From Chromobacterium violaceum ATCC 12472 (GTDB lineage Bacteria > Pseudomonadota > Gammaproteobacteria > Burkholderiales > Chromobacteriaceae), in assembly GCF_000007705.1 (NCBI RefSeq), contig NC_005085.1, forward strand, positions 682,001 through 746,000: DNA of 64,000 nucleotides, given 5' to 3'. A program made the translations under genes and the position numbers. Below are positions 38,027 through 47,517 of the stretch, in pieces (position 1 is the first letter of the stretch; every line of letters starts with the position of its first letter). Below the pieces are notes generated by a model. It worked only from the letters and a program-made list of their open reading frames with translations, was not told the origin of the DNA and ran no database searches.

Positions 38027-39226
38027 TCAGCGCGGAGCGCGGCTGTGCACGTCGTGGGTGACGAAGGGGCGGTCAGGCGTCGGCATGGCCAGCCATTCTG
38101 GATGGGCGAGAGTGGCGCGGATGTCGGCCAGGCCGCTTGCCCAGTGCTCGCGCATGGTACGGGCGCCGAACTGGTAGTCCTTGTAGTGGCCTTCGCAGGG
38201 CTTGTCCTGGTAGATCAGGTGGACCACGTTGAACAGGCGGTCGCAGGCCTGGACGGCGGCGCGTCGATAGGCCGGGCTGTCGCGCGCGGCTTCCGGCACC
38301 AGCTCCATCACCTCGCGCAGCAACTGGCGGAATTGCTGGCTTTCGCGCATGTAGTCGGTGATCATCCGCGTGCGGCTGGAGTACTGGATGTCCTTCTGCC
38401 TGAGCGCGACGCGCGACAGGTCGGACGGCAGCTCGCCGCGCGCGCTCCACAGGTCCACCTGGAACACCAGCGAGTGCTGGCGCGGCCGCTCGCTCAGCAC
38501 CGTCTGCAGCGGCGTATTGGACACCATGCCGCCGTCCCAGTAGTGCTCGCCGTCAATCTCCACCGCCGGAAAGCCGGGCGGAAGCGCCCCGGACGCCATG
38601 AAGTGCTCGGCGCGCAGCCGCTGCCGGGTGTTGTCGAAATAGCGGAAGTTGCCGCTTTCCACGCCCACCGCGCCCACCGAGACCCGCATCTCGCCGCTGT
38701 CGTTGATGCGGTCGAAGTCGGCCAGCCGCTCCAGCGTGTCCTTCAGCGGCGAGGTGTCGTAGAAGCTGGCGGTGCCGCCGCCATGCGGCGGCAGCGGCGG
38801 GCGCGGCAGGAAAAAGCCGTTCTGGCCCTCGGTCAGCGCGCGCCAGGCTTCCAGGCCGTTCAGCCAGCCTTGCAGCGGCGGCGGCAGCGCCTGGGCGTCG
38901 TCCAGCAGATTGTGCAGGGTCGGCGGCAGCAGCGGCTGGCGGCTGATGGTGTGCCAGAACTGCTCCAGCCGCTCGGCGCGCTTGTCCGGCGGATTGCCGG
39001 CGATGATGGCGGCGTTCAGCGCGCCGATGGAAATGCCCGCCACCCAGTTGGGATGCAGCTTGGCTTCCGCCAGGCCCTGGTAGACGCCGGCCTGGTAGGC
39101 GCCGAGCGCGCCGCCGCCCTGCAGCACCAGCGCCACCACCTGGTAGCGGTGCCCTTTCGGCAGCGCCGGGCTGCCGTGGAGGCCGGCGTCGGCATGACAG
39201 GCCGGATCGAGCTTGTCCTGCGCCAT
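38027..39226 (-). CDS. patatin-like phospholipase/esterase with C-terminal DUF3734
   Basis: 399 aa. Patatin fold: oxyanion loop GGGALGAYQAG (residues 37-47), nucleophile elbow GISIG with Ser66, and the catalytic Asp of the DGG motif at 231. The C-terminal region after about 260 is the DUF3734 extension seen in this clade. No signal peptide. The gene lies 9 nt downstream of bdhA in the same direction, a pairing often seen in PHB-accumulating proteobacteria. A role in PHB granule or membrane lipid turnover is plausible but not shown. Confidence 0.9.
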   Translation of the reverse strand: MAQDKLDPACHADAGLHGSPALPKGHRYQVVALVLQGGGALGAYQAGVYQGLAEAKLHPNWVAGISIGALNAAIIAGNPPDKRAERLEQFWHTISRQPLLPPTLHNLLDDAQALPPPLQGWLNGLEAWRALTEGQNGFFLPRPPLPPHGGGTASFYDTSPLKDTLERLADFDRINDSGEMRVSVGAVGVESGNFRYFDNTRQRLRAEHFMASGALPPGFPAVEIDGEHYWDGGMVSNTPLQTVLSERPRQHSLVFQVDLWSARGELPSDLSRVALRQKDIQYSSRTRMITDYMRESQQFRQLLREVMELVPEAARDSPAYRRAAVQACDRLFNVVHLIYQDKPCEGHYKDYQFGARTMREHWASGLADIRATLAHPEWLAMPTPDRPFVTHDVHSRAPR

Positions 39227-39235
39227 GGACGCTCC

Positions 39236-40018
39236 TTATTGCATGAACCAGCCGTGGCTGACGACGAAGGATTGGCCGGTGAGGGCCGCGCTGGGGAAGG
39301 CGGCCAGGAACAGCGCGGTCTGGGCGACGTCGTCCACGGTGGTGAACACGCCGTCCACGGTGTTGCCCAGCATCACGCGCTTGACCACTTCCTCCTCGCT
39401 GATGCCCAGCTCCTTCGCCTGTTCCGGAATCTGCTTGTCCACCAGCGGCGTGCGCACGAAGCCGGGGCAGATCACGTGCGAGCGCACATTGTAGGGCGCG
39501 CCTTCCTTGGCCAGCACCCGGGCCAGGCCCAAGAGCGCGTGCTTGGCGGCGACGTAGGCCGATTTCAGAGCTGAGGCCTCGTGCGAGTGCACCGAGCCCA
39601 TGTAGATCACCACGCCGCCGCGCTTGTCCTGGTACATGTGCCGCAGCGCGGCCTTGGTGGTGAGGAATGCGCCGTCCACGTGGATGGCCTGCATCTTCTT
39701 CCAGTCGGCGAAGCTGTAGTTGACGATGGGATTGACGATCTGGATGCCGGCGTTGGACACCAGGATGTCCAGCTGGCCGAAGGCGTCCACCACTTGCTGG
39801 GTGCCCTGGTTGACCGCGTCCTCGCTGGTGACGTCCATCGCCACGCCTATCGCCTTGCCGCCGGCGGAGACGATTTCGTCGGCTGTTTTGCGCGCGGCGT
39901 CGAGATTGATGTCGGCGATGGCCACCGCCGCGCCGGCGCGGGCGTAGACCAGCGCGATTTCCTTGCCGATGCCGCTGGCGGCGCCGGTGATCAGGGCGAC
40001 TTTTCCGTTCAATTGCAT
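39236..40018 (-). CDS. bdhA: D-3-hydroxybutyrate dehydrogenase
   Basis: 260 aa classical SDR. Cofactor loop TGAASGIG (11-18), NAG at 89-91, catalytic Ser142, Tyr155 and Lys159. The segment GSVHSHEAS is typical of 3-hydroxybutyrate dehydrogenases. It oxidises D-3-hydroxybutyrate from PHB breakdown to acetoacetate with NAD+. ATG 40018 has AGGAG 7 nt upstream. First gene of the bdhA-patatin pair. Confidence 0.92.
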   Translation of the reverse strand: MQLNGKVALITGAASGIGKEIALVYARAGAAVAIADINLDAARKTADEIVSAGGKAIGVAMDVTSEDAVNQGTQQVVDAFGQLDILVSNAGIQIVNPIVNYSFADWKKMQAIHVDGAFLTTKAALRHMYQDKRGGVVIYMGSVHSHEASALKSAYVAAKHALLGLARVLAKEGAPYNVRSHVICPGFVRTPLVDKQIPEQAKELGISEEEVVKRVMLGNTVDGVFTTVDDVAQTALFLAAFPSAALTGQSFVVSHGWFMQ

Positions 40019-40225
40019 GGCGCTTCTCCTGTCGTTTCTGAAAGATGAACAACTGGCAAAACCGTGTCGGCGGACGGCGCGGGACCGCGCGCCCGGCAAT
40101 CGAGACTCACCCGGTACGATGGCTGCCGGCCGCGCGGAGTTCCCGCGCGGCCCGGCGGCGGTTTTTAGATATAGCCGAACCGGCGGAGCGCGTCGAGCAT
40201 GACAATGTGCTTGTGCGATGTCGGA

Positions 40226-41104
40226 TTATCCATGATCGGCCTGCGCCAGCCAACGGCAGAATGCGGCGACCGCGGGATGCCCGTCCCGCGTTTCCGGCAC
40301 GTAGGCGAAATAGCGCCAGTCCTCCAGCCGCGGGCCGGCGAACGGCTGCACCAGGCGGCCGGCGGCCAGGTCGTCGGCGATCAGCCGGCTGGGGCCCAAG
40401 GCCACGCCCAGCCCGTCCAGCGCCGCCTGCAGCGTCAGGTAGAAATGCTCCAGCGTCAGGCTGGCGGCCGGCTGCAGGTCCGGCACGCCGGCGGCGTCCA
40501 GCCACTGCGGCCAGAACTCGGGGCTGCCGGCGGTGTGCAGCAGGGTGTGGCGGACGAGATCGGCCGGGGAGGCGAGCGGCAGGCGTTCGAGCAGGCCGGG
40601 GCTGCACACCGGCAGCCGGCTCTCCTGCAGGAATTCATGGGCGATGAAGCCCGGCAGCGCCTGCGGGCCGCCGCGTATCGCCACCTCGAAGCTGTCGGCC
40701 AGCTGGGCGACGGGCTCGCTGGAGGTGGTCAGCTTCACTTCCACGTGCGGATGCGCCAGCTGGAAGCGCGACAGCCTGGGGATCAGCCAGCGCAGCGTGA
40801 AGGTGGCCGGCGCGTTGACCCGCAGCGGCAGCGGACCCTGCCGCAGCCTGGCGCTGGCGGTTTCTATCCGCTCCAGCGCGGCGCGGACGTCGGCGAGGTA
40901 GCCGCGGCCGGCGTCGGTGAGCCGCACCTGGCGGTGATGGCGCTCGAACAGCGGCGTGCCCAGCCACGCCTCCAGCAGGCGGATCTGCCGGCTGACCGCG
41001 CCGTGGGTGACGTGCAGCAGCTCGGCGGCCTCGCTGAAGCTCTGCCGGACGGCGGCGGCCTCGAACGCGCGCAAGGCGTTCAGCGGCGGGAGATCTCGTT
41101 TCAT
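40226..41104 (-). CDS. LysR-family regulator (GcvA-like)
   Basis: 292 aa from ATG 41104; a second ATG at 41122 has no ribosome site. The opening KRDLPPLNALRAFEAAA and HTH (SFSEAAELLHVTHGAVSRQIRLLE) are of the GcvA/AmpR branch. Effector domain complete to the C terminus. Divergent from the second purA across 111 bp, which contains an inverted repeat (41164-41186). It therefore probably controls that gene. Confidence 0.9.
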   Translation of the reverse strand: MKRDLPPLNALRAFEAAAVRQSFSEAAELLHVTHGAVSRQIRLLEAWLGTPLFERHHRQVRLTDAGRGYLADVRAALERIETASARLRQGPLPLRVNAPATFTLRWLIPRLSRFQLAHPHVEVKLTTSSEPVAQLADSFEVAIRGGPQALPGFIAHEFLQESRLPVCSPGLLERLPLASPADLVRHTLLHTAGSPEFWPQWLDAAGVPDLQPAASLTLEHFYLTLQAALDGLGVALGPSRLIADDLAAGRLVQPFAGPRLEDWRYFAYVPETRDGHPAVAAFCRWLAQADHG

Positions 41105-41163
41105 TCGTGTGAGTTTTCCTGACATGAAAAGCCAGAATAAGTCGTTTGTCGACCTGCGGGCAA

Positions 41164-41186
41164 GTTGCGTAAGGTGTTGTCGCAAC
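41164..41186. promoter_or_regulatory. inverted repeat in the LysR / purA-like intergenic region
   Basis: GTTGCG-N11-CGCAAC, perfect 6-bp arms. Placed 30 bp before the purA-like start. Symmetry and position suggest a LysR-type site. Confidence 0.4.
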
Positions 41187-41215
41187 AGCATCAATTTTCA
41201 CTTCTGGAGAAACGC

Positions 41216-42514
41216 ATGAACAAGGTGATCGTGACCGGCGCGCAATGGGGCGACGAAGGCAAGGGAAGGATCGTCGACTTGCTGGCGGAGGCGGCGGACT
41301 GCGTGGTGCGCTTCAACGGCGGCCACAACGCCGGCCATACGCTGGTGGTGGGCGGCAAGACCTGGAAGCTGGCCTTGCTGCCCTGCGGCCTGCTGCGCGG
41401 CAAGCTCGGCGTGATCGGCAACGGCGTGGTGGTGGATCCGCAGGCGCTGCTGGCCGAGATTGACCGCATCGCCGCGGAGGGGCTGGCCATCACGCCGGAC
41501 ACGCTGGCCATCGCCGACAACGCCACCCTGCTGCTGCCGTCGCACATCGCGCTGGACGCGGCGCAGGAGGCGGCGCGCGCCCAAGCCATCGGCACCACTG
41601 GCCGCGGCATCGGCCCGGCGTTCGAGGACCGCGCCGGCCGGCGGGCGATCAGGCTGGCGGACTTGGCCGATCCCGCCGTCCTGCGCGAACGGCTGGCGGA
41701 AGCGCTGCGCTACCACAACGCGGTGCTGGCGGCGCTGGGGCGGCCGGCTTGCGAACTGGAGCCGATGCTGGCGGCGCTGCTGGAACAGGCGCGCCGCATC
41801 CTGCCCTACCTGCGCCCGGCATGGAAGCTGCTGAGCGAGGCCGATGAGGCCGGGCGGCGCATCTTGTTCGAAGGCGCGCAGGCGATGCTGCTGGACGTCG
41901 AGCACGGCACTTATCCCTTCGTCACCTCGTCCGGCACCGGGCCGGCGCAGGCGGCTTCCGGCTCCGGCCTGGGCAGCGCCGCGCGCGGCCACGCGCTGGG
42001 CGTGTGCAAGGCCTACGCCACGCGGGTGGGCGGCGGGCCGTTCCCGACCGAGCTGGACGACGCCGTCGGCGCGCGCTTGCGCGAGAAGGGCGGCGAGTAC
42101 GGCACCAACACCGGCCGGCCGCGGCGCTGCGGCTGGCTGGACGCGGCCTTGCTGCGCCAGAGCGTGCGCGTGGGCGGGATGAGCAGCCTGGCGCTGACCA
42201 AGCTGGATGTGCTGGATGGCCTGGACGAGCTCAGAATCTGCACCGGCTACCGGGTGGACGGCGTTCTGCGGGATGACTATCCGGCGGGGCTGGCCGAACG
42301 CGGCCGGGTGGCGCCGGTGTACGAAACGCTGCCCGGCTGGCAGGAAAGCACCCGCGGCGCGCGCAGCCTGGACGCGCTGCCGGAGGCCGCGCGCGCCTAT
42401 GTGCGGCGAATCGCCGAGCTGGCCGGCGCGCCGGTGTCGCTGATCTCCACCGGCGCCGAGCGCGACGACGTGATCCGCCTGGCCGACCCGTGGATGCCGG
42501 CGTCCGGCGGCTGA
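41216..42514 (+). CDS. purA: adenylosuccinate synthetase, probably a second paralogue
   Basis: 432 aa. Converts IMP, aspartate and GTP to adenylosuccinate. The core is intact: [11 protein letters not shown] (P-loop with the catalytic Asp), [48 protein letters not shown]. Departures from usual PurA include GKGR for [16 protein letters not shown] for the common GATTGR form, and GWQESTRG for GWxESTxG. Housekeeping purA usually lies elsewhere (near hflX/hfq); this copy has its own divergent LysR, so I infer an accessory paralogue. GGAGA precedes the ATG. Confidence 0.88.
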   Translation: MNKVIVTGAQWGDEGKGRIVDLLAEAADCVVRFNGGHNAGHTLVVGGKTWKLALLPCGLLRGKLGVIGNGVVVDPQALLAEIDRIAAEGLAITPDTLAIADNATLLLPSHIALDAAQEAARAQAIGTTGRGIGPAFEDRAGRRAIRLADLADPAVLRERLAEALRYHNAVLAALGRPACELEPMLAALLEQARRILPYLRPAWKLLSEADEAGRRILFEGAQAMLLDVEHGTYPFVTSSGTGPAQAASGSGLGSAARGHALGVCKAYATRVGGGPFPTELDDAVGARLREKGGEYGTNTGRPRRCGWLDAALLRQSVRVGGMSSLALTKLDVLDGLDELRICTGYRVDGVLRDDYPAGLAERGRVAPVYETLPGWQESTRGARSLDALPEAARAYVRRIAELAGAPVSLISTGAERDDVIRLADPWMPASGG

Positions 42515-42607
42515 GCGCCGCTGACAAAGCCGCGCGGTAGCGCCAGCCGTACGACACGTCGGCGCAGCGCAGGATAGGCGGGGACTGGCGGGTCTAAGCC
42601 TGGCCGC

Positions 42608-43378
42608 TCAACCGCCCGCGTCCAGGTAGAAGCGGATGCGCCGGCGCGTCAGATCGTCGCGCTGGGCGGCGATGGCGCTCCACAGGCAGTCCACCTGCCG
42701 GGGATGGCTGGCGGCGTAGCGGCGCGAAACCGGCAGGAAGTAGGGCTTGGTGCTTATGGGCAGCGCCAGCTTGCGCACCGGCAGCGCGGGATTGCTTGCC
42801 AGATAGGCGTCCCCCAGCGTCTCGTGCACCGCGTAGGCGTCGATGCGCTTGTTGGCCAGCTTGTCGAAATTCTGCTCGACGCTGTTGGCGGTTTCGGCGG
42901 GGATGCCCAGCTTTTGCAGATCCTTGTTGATCGACCAGCCGGCATTGGTGCCGACGCTGCGCTGCAGATTGGACAGTTTCTTGCCGTCCCAGCGCACGTC
43001 GCTGTCGCGGCGCACATAGAGCGAGTAGCTGAGCGTGGCCAGCCGGCGCGCCTCGTCCGGCTTGCCGTTCCGTAGCGGGAAGACGGCGTAGGCGGCGCGG
43101 TCCGCTGTGTAGGAAAGCATCATCGCAGTGTCCACCGCGTTGTTTTCCAGCGCCTTCAGCAGGCGGGCGCCGGGCAGCAGGCGGATGTCGGCTTTCAGCC
43201 GGCAGCTGCGCGCGGCGGCCAGCACCAGCTCCACCGACAGGCCGGGCCGGCGCGGGTCCAGCGTGTCGTTGCCGACCTTGTAGGGGGGGAAGGCCTGGTC
43301 GCCTATGCCCACGGTCAGCGTTTCCGCGGCTGCGGCGGCGCTGAGGCCGCAGGCGAACAACAGGATCAACGGTTTCAT
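42608..43378 (-). CDS. periplasmic solute-binding protein, amino-acid-type (PBPb family)
   Basis: 256 aa with a signal peptide (residues 1-18, AAAAAE). The sequence fits the type 2 substrate-binding fold (TVGIGDQAFPPYKVG, LSVELVLAAARSC, NNAVDTAMMLSYTADRAAY). It has no transporter genes beside it, so it may be an orphan binding protein or a sensor-like protein. Ligand unknown. Start ATG 43378; two longer in-frame starts lack the signal sequence at the right place. Confidence 0.78.
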   Translation of the reverse strand: MKPLILLFACGLSAAAAAETLTVGIGDQAFPPYKVGNDTLDPRRPGLSVELVLAAARSCRLKADIRLLPGARLLKALENNAVDTAMMLSYTADRAAYAVFPLRNGKPDEARRLATLSYSLYVRRDSDVRWDGKKLSNLQRSVGTNAGWSINKDLQKLGIPAETANSVEQNFDKLANKRIDAYAVHETLGDAYLASNPALPVRKLALPISTKPYFLPVSRRYAASHPRQVDCLWSAIAAQRDDLTRRRIRFYLDAGG

Positions 43379-43450
43379 GCCGGCAGCGTACTCCTGGGAC
43401 ATTACCGCCAATGTAATGTTTTGGGACTGCTTCGGATAGTCAGTTTTAGC

Positions 43451-44326
43451 TCATTCAGCCAGCGCGTCCGCCAGGTAGTCCACCAGGCAGGCGATGCGCG
43501 GCAGCGGTCGGCCCTGTTTGTAGAATACAGCCCAGATCGGCTGTTTCCAGTCCCGTTGTTCCGGCAGGCGCACTGCCTCCAGCCTCCCGGCCGCGATGTC
43601 CGGCCCCACCAGAAAGTCAGCCAGGCAGGCGATGCCGCAGCCGTGCAGCGCCAGCGCGCGCAGCGTGGCGCCGCTGGAGGCGGCCGGCGACGGGTTCACT
43701 TTCAAACCGTTGGCGCCCAGCGGCCACAGATTCAGCGAGGCCGGGCTGGTGAAGCCGAGCTGCCTGTGCGCCTGCAGGTCCGCCGCCGTCCGGGGCCGGC
43801 CGTGCCGGCGCAGATAATCCGGCGCGGCGACGATGCGCAGCGGGCTTTCGCACAGCAGCCGCGCGTTCAGCGTGGAGTCGGCCAGCGGTCCGACGCGTAT
43901 CGCCAGGTCCGCGCGTTCCTCGATCAGGTCCACCACCGCCTCTGCCCCGGCCAGCTCCAGCCGGATGTCCGGGTAGCGGGCCTGGAAGCCGGCCAGATGC
44001 GGCGCCAGCAGGTGGTCCAGCACCGGGATGGCGGCGTTGACGCGCACCAGGCCGGACGGCCGCGCGGCGGCGGCCTGCAGCTGCTGCTCGGCATCGTTCA
44101 GGTTTTCCAGAATCACGCGGGCGCGCTCCAGCAGCCACGCGCCTTCCGCGGTCAGGTCCAGCCGCCGCGTGGTGCGGGTCAGCAGCCGCACGCCCAGCTG
44201 TTTTTCCAGCTGCGCCAGGCTGCGGCTGACATTGGAGGCGGTGACGCCCAGCTTGTCGGCGGCGGCGGTGAAGGAGCCGCAATCCATGATCGTGGTGAAG
44301 GCAATCAGGCTTTCCGTGCTTAGCAT
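43451..44326 (-). CDS. LysR-family regulator (next to MFS gene and dkgB)
   Basis: 291 aa. HTH at the N terminus (LIAFTTIMDCGSFTAAADKLGVTASNVSRSLAQLE). Effector domain with LRIVAAPDYLRRHGRP typical of the CrgA/YafC branch. In E. coli the LysR gene yafC is also near dkgB. Divergent from the MFS gene across 98 bp. Confidence 0.9.
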   Translation of the reverse strand: MLSTESLIAFTTIMDCGSFTAAADKLGVTASNVSRSLAQLEKQLGVRLLTRTTRRLDLTAEGAWLLERARVILENLNDAEQQLQAAAARPSGLVRVNAAIPVLDHLLAPHLAGFQARYPDIRLELAGAEAVVDLIEERADLAIRVGPLADSTLNARLLCESPLRIVAAPDYLRRHGRPRTAADLQAHRQLGFTSPASLNLWPLGANGLKVNPSPAASSGATLRALALHGCGIACLADFLVGPDIAAGRLEAVRLPEQRDWKQPIWAVFYKQGRPLPRIACLVDYLADALAE

Positions 44327-44424
44327 TATCAATTTTTTCGCAAAAGACCTTGTCAGTACAGCCCATTTTTCCGGGCGCGGCAAGCGCGGACAATCGGCGT
44401 CCTGATTTCTCAATGGAGGCAATC

Positions 44425-45618
44425 ATGCCCCTCGCACTATGGGCGCTGACGCTCAGCGCCTTCGCCATCGGCACCACGGAATTCGTCATCGTCGGCCTGA
44501 TCCCCTCCCTCTCCGCCAGCCTCGCGGTGCCGCTGCCGTCGGCGGGCCTCCTGGTCAGCCTGTACGCGCTGGGCGTCGCTGTCGGCGCGCCGCTGCTGAC
44601 CGCGCTGACCGGCCGCCTGCCGCGCAAGCTGCTGCTGCTCGGCCTGATGGCGCTGTTCACCGCCGGCAACCTGGTGGCCTGGCAGGCGCCCGGCTACCAG
44701 GCGCTGATCGCCGCCCGCGTGCTGACCGGCCTGGCGCACGGCGTGTTCTTCTCGATCGGTTCCACGCTGGCCGCCGGCCTGGTGCCGAAGGAGAAAGGCG
44801 CCAGTGCGATCGCGCTGATGTTCTCCGGCCTGACGGTGGCGCTGGTGACCGGCGTGCCGCTCGGCACTTTCATTGGCCAGCATTTCGGCTGGCAGGCCAC
44901 CTTTCTCGCCGTCGCGGCGCTGGGCGCGCTGGCCTTTGTCGGCAGCCTGATCCTGGTGCCGTCCAAGCTGCCCAAGCCGGCGCCGGCCTCGCTGTCCAGC
45001 CAGCTGGCGGTGCTGGCCCAGCCGCGGCTGCTGCTGGTGTACGCGATGACGGCGCTGGGCTACGGCGGCTCCTTCACCGCCTTCACCTTCCTCGCGCCGA
45101 TGCTGGAGAACGTGACGGGCTTCGCGCCGGGCGCGGTGGCGCTGATCATGCTGCTGTACGGCGCGTCGGTCGCCGTCGGCAATATCTGGGGCGGCCGGCT
45201 GGCCGACCGCAGGGGGCCGGTGGCCGCGCTGAAGATCATCTTCGCGGGCCTGTCGCTGGTATTGCTGGCCTTGAGCTTCACCGCCGTATCCAAATGGCTG
45301 GTGGCGCTGACGGTGCTGGCCTGGGGCGCGGTGGCCTTCGGCAACGTGGCCGGCCTGCAGCTCTACGTGGTGCAGCTGGCCAGGGCGCGGGTGCCGCAGG
45401 CGGTGGACGTGGCCTCCGGACTCAACATCGCCGCCTTCAACGTCGGCATCGCCGGCGGCGCCTGGCTGGGCGGCCACGTGGTGGCCAGCCTGGGCTTGAT
45501 GGCCACGCCGTGGGTGGGCGCAGCCATCGTGCTCGGGGCCTGGCTGTTGACGGCCTGGTCGGGTAGGCTGGATGCCGCCCATGCCTCGGGCATGACGGTC
45601 TCCGCCGACCGCATCTGA
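44425..45618 (+). CDS. MFS exporter, DHA1 family (AraJ/YdhP-like)
   Basis: 397 aa with about 12 membrane helices. TM1 reads LSAFAIGTTEFVIVGLIPSL, the signature of the arabinose-efflux (AraJ) and chloramphenicol-resistance-like group. The C motif GLTVALVTGVPLGTFIGQ is present. ATG 44425 has GGAGG 5 nt upstream. dkgB follows 49 nt later and is probably co-transcribed. Confidence 0.88.
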   Translation: MPLALWALTLSAFAIGTTEFVIVGLIPSLSASLAVPLPSAGLLVSLYALGVAVGAPLLTALTGRLPRKLLLLGLMALFTAGNLVAWQAPGYQALIAARVLTGLAHGVFFSIGSTLAAGLVPKEKGASAIALMFSGLTVALVTGVPLGTFIGQHFGWQATFLAVAALGALAFVGSLILVPSKLPKPAPASLSSQLAVLAQPRLLLVYAMTALGYGGSFTAFTFLAPMLENVTGFAPGAVALIMLLYGASVAVGNIWGGRLADRRGPVAALKIIFAGLSLVLLALSFTAVSKWLVALTVLAWGAVAFGNVAGLQLYVVQLARARVPQAVDVASGLNIAAFNVGIAGGAWLGGHVVASLGLMATPWVGAAIVLGAWLLTAWSGRLDAAHASGMTVSADRI

Positions 45619-45667
45619 TTCTCTCGCCGGGCGCGCGCCGTCCGGCCTCAACTCGATAAGGAAACAC

Positions 45668-46474
45668 ATGATGAAAATGCCGAAACTGGGCGTGGGCACC
45701 TTCCGCCTGAAGGATCAACAAGCCGAGGAATCGGTGTCTATGGGCCTGGAGCTGGGCTACCGCCACATCGACACCGCGCAGATCTACCGCAACGAGGCCG
45801 ATGTCGGCCGCGCCATCGCCAAGAGCGGCGTGCCGCGCGACGAGCTGTACGTGACCACCAAGATCTGGATCGACCAGTTCGCCCAGGGCAAGCTGATCCC
45901 CAGCCTGCGCGAAAGCCTGGACAAGCTGGGCTTGGACAGCGTGGACATGACGCTGATCCACTGGCCGTCGCCCAATGACGAAGTGCCGGTAGCGGTGTAC
46001 ATGAACCAGCTGGCCGAAGCCAAGCATCTGGGCCTGACCCGCGAGATCGGCGTGTCCAACTTCACCATCGCCCACCTGAGGCAGGCGATGGACGTCGTCG
46101 GCGCCGACGCGATCGGCACCCATCAGTTGGAAGTGCATCCCTATCTGCAGAACCTCAAGGTCCGCGCCTTCTGCCGCGAGCACGGCATCGCCCTGACCGG
46201 CTACATGCCGCTGGCCTATGGCCGGGCGGTGGGCGATCCGACGCTGCAGGCCATCGGCCAGAAACACGGCGCCACGGCGGCGCAGGTGGCCTTGGCCTGG
46301 CAGCTGCAGCAGGACATCGCGGTGATTCCGTCCTCGACCAAGCGCGCCAATCTGGCGGCCAACCTGGACGCGCTGAAGCTGCGGCTGGACGCGGACGACA
46401 TGGCGCGCATCGCCGCGCTGGAAGACGGCGGCCGCATCGCCGATCCGGACTTCGCGCCGGCCTGGGACGCCTGA
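45668..46474 (+). CDS. dkgB: 2,5-diketo-D-gluconate reductase B (aldo/keto reductase)
   Basis: 268 aa AKR barrel. Catalytic tetrad Asp35, Tyr40, Lys65 and His98 is intact. The signatures GYRHIDTAQIYRNEADVG and IGVSNFTIAHL are present, and IPSSTKRANLAANL gives the NADPH-binding end. Reduces 2,5-diketogluconate, methylglyoxal and related carbonyls. Confidence 0.88.
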   Translation: MMKMPKLGVGTFRLKDQQAEESVSMGLELGYRHIDTAQIYRNEADVGRAIAKSGVPRDELYVTTKIWIDQFAQGKLIPSLRESLDKLGLDSVDMTLIHWPSPNDEVPVAVYMNQLAEAKHLGLTREIGVSNFTIAHLRQAMDVVGADAIGTHQLEVHPYLQNLKVRAFCREHGIALTGYMPLAYGRAVGDPTLQAIGQKHGATAAQVALAWQLQQDIAVIPSSTKRANLAANLDALKLRLDADDMARIAALEDGGRIADPDFAPAWDA

Positions 46475-46540
46475 TGGCCGACCGGCGCGCCGCCGCGCTA
46501 CACTGAAGACGCGCGCGGCGCGCTGGAGGGTTCCCGCGCG

Positions 46541-46559
46541 GCAATTTCGTACAAGACGC
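46541..46559. promoter_or_regulatory. AraC-type operator, copy 1 (before the AraC gene)
   Basis: GCAATTTCGTACAAGACGC, 16 bp before the AraC start. It recurs with one change before azlC (47418-47436), in the same orientation. Probable binding site for the AraC regulator, implying autoregulation. Confidence 0.65.
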
Positions 46560-46575
46560 GCGGGAACGGCGGGGC

Positions 46576-47412
46576 ATGAAGGAACAGACGAGCGAGCAGG
46601 CCAGCTTCTATCACCTGGAAGCGTTCGACGGCCTGGAGATGCTGGACGCGAAATACCATAGACACCGGTTTTCCCGCCATGCGCATGAGAACTTCTGCGT
46701 AGGCGTGATCGAGGAGGGCGTGCAGCGCATCCAGTTCAATGGCCGCGACCGCCTGGTGCCCAAGGGCGACATCTTCCTGGTCAACGCCGACGAGGTGCAC
46801 GCCGGCTCGGCCGGCGTCGCCAGCGGCTGGTCCTACCGCGCCATCTATCCGTCGCCGGACATGCTGCGATCGCTGTCGCGCGACCTGGTCCGGCCGCAGG
46901 GCTCGGTGCCGTGGTTTCCCGAGGCGATGATCCACGATCCCGGCCTGGCCGAGCAGCTGCGGCTGGCCTTCACCCTGCTGGCCGAGGACGGCAACGCGCT
47001 GCTCAAGGAGACGCTGCTGCTGTCGTCGCTGGCCTGGCTGATGGCGCGCCACGGCCGGAGCCGCTTCGAGCCGGCTTTGCCGGCCGAGGCCGACCGTCTC
47101 ATCCTGCGCGCCAAGGACTATATGGACAGCTTTCCCGAGCGCGATGTTTCGCTGGCCGAGCTGGCGGCGCTGGCCGAACTCAGCCCCTGGCATTTCCTGC
47201 GGCGTTTCAGGCAGCGCGTCGGCGTGCCGCCGCACGCCTACCTGGTGCAGGCGCGGCTGCGCAAGGCGCGCCAGCTGTTGTTGGCCGGCTGTCCGATACC
47301 GGAGGCCGCCAGCGCCTGCGGCTTTTCCGACCAGAGCCATTTCCACCGCCATTTCAAGCGCGCGCTGGGCATCACGCCCGGCCAGTTCGCGCAGCGGCTG
47401 CCGCGCCGCTGA
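46576..47412 (+). CDS. AraC-family regulator with N-terminal cupin domain, linked to azlCD
   Basis: 278 aa. The N-terminal cupin-like sensing domain (HRHRFSRHAHENFCVGVIEEG, residues 28-48) has histidines that could hold a ligand. Two C-terminal HTH motifs follow (LAELAALAELSPWHFLRRFRQRVG and ASACGFSDQSHFHRHFKRALG). It precedes azlCD by about 100 bp and shares a 19-bp repeat with them, so it likely activates or represses branched-chain amino acid export. Confidence 0.9.
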   Translation: MKEQTSEQASFYHLEAFDGLEMLDAKYHRHRFSRHAHENFCVGVIEEGVQRIQFNGRDRLVPKGDIFLVNADEVHAGSAGVASGWSYRAIYPSPDMLRSLSRDLVRPQGSVPWFPEAMIHDPGLAEQLRLAFTLLAEDGNALLKETLLLSSLAWLMARHGRSRFEPALPAEADRLILRAKDYMDSFPERDVSLAELAALAELSPWHFLRRFRQRVGVPPHAYLVQARLRKARQLLLAGCPIPEAASACGFSDQSHFHRHFKRALGITPGQFAQRLPRR

Positions 47413-47417
47413 GCCGC

Positions 47418-47436
47418 GCAATTTCGTTCAAGACGC
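47418..47436. promoter_or_regulatory. AraC-type operator, copy 2 (before azlC)
   Basis: GCAATTTCGTTCAAGACGC, 18 of 19 identical to copy 1 and in the same orientation, 82 bp before the azlC start. Confidence 0.65.
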
Positions 47437-47517
47437 TTCCTCCGCCCTTTGCCTAATCTGGTTCGCGACGGCCGGTGCAGACCGGACCGGCCGCGAACGC
47501 AATAGAGAAGGCAAGGT

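Noticed and set aside
41216-42514. PurZ, the phage 2-aminoadenine pathway relative of PurA
   Set aside because: The catalytic Asp of WGDEGKG, which is replaced in PurZ, is present, and there are no phage or dATP-hydrolase genes nearby.
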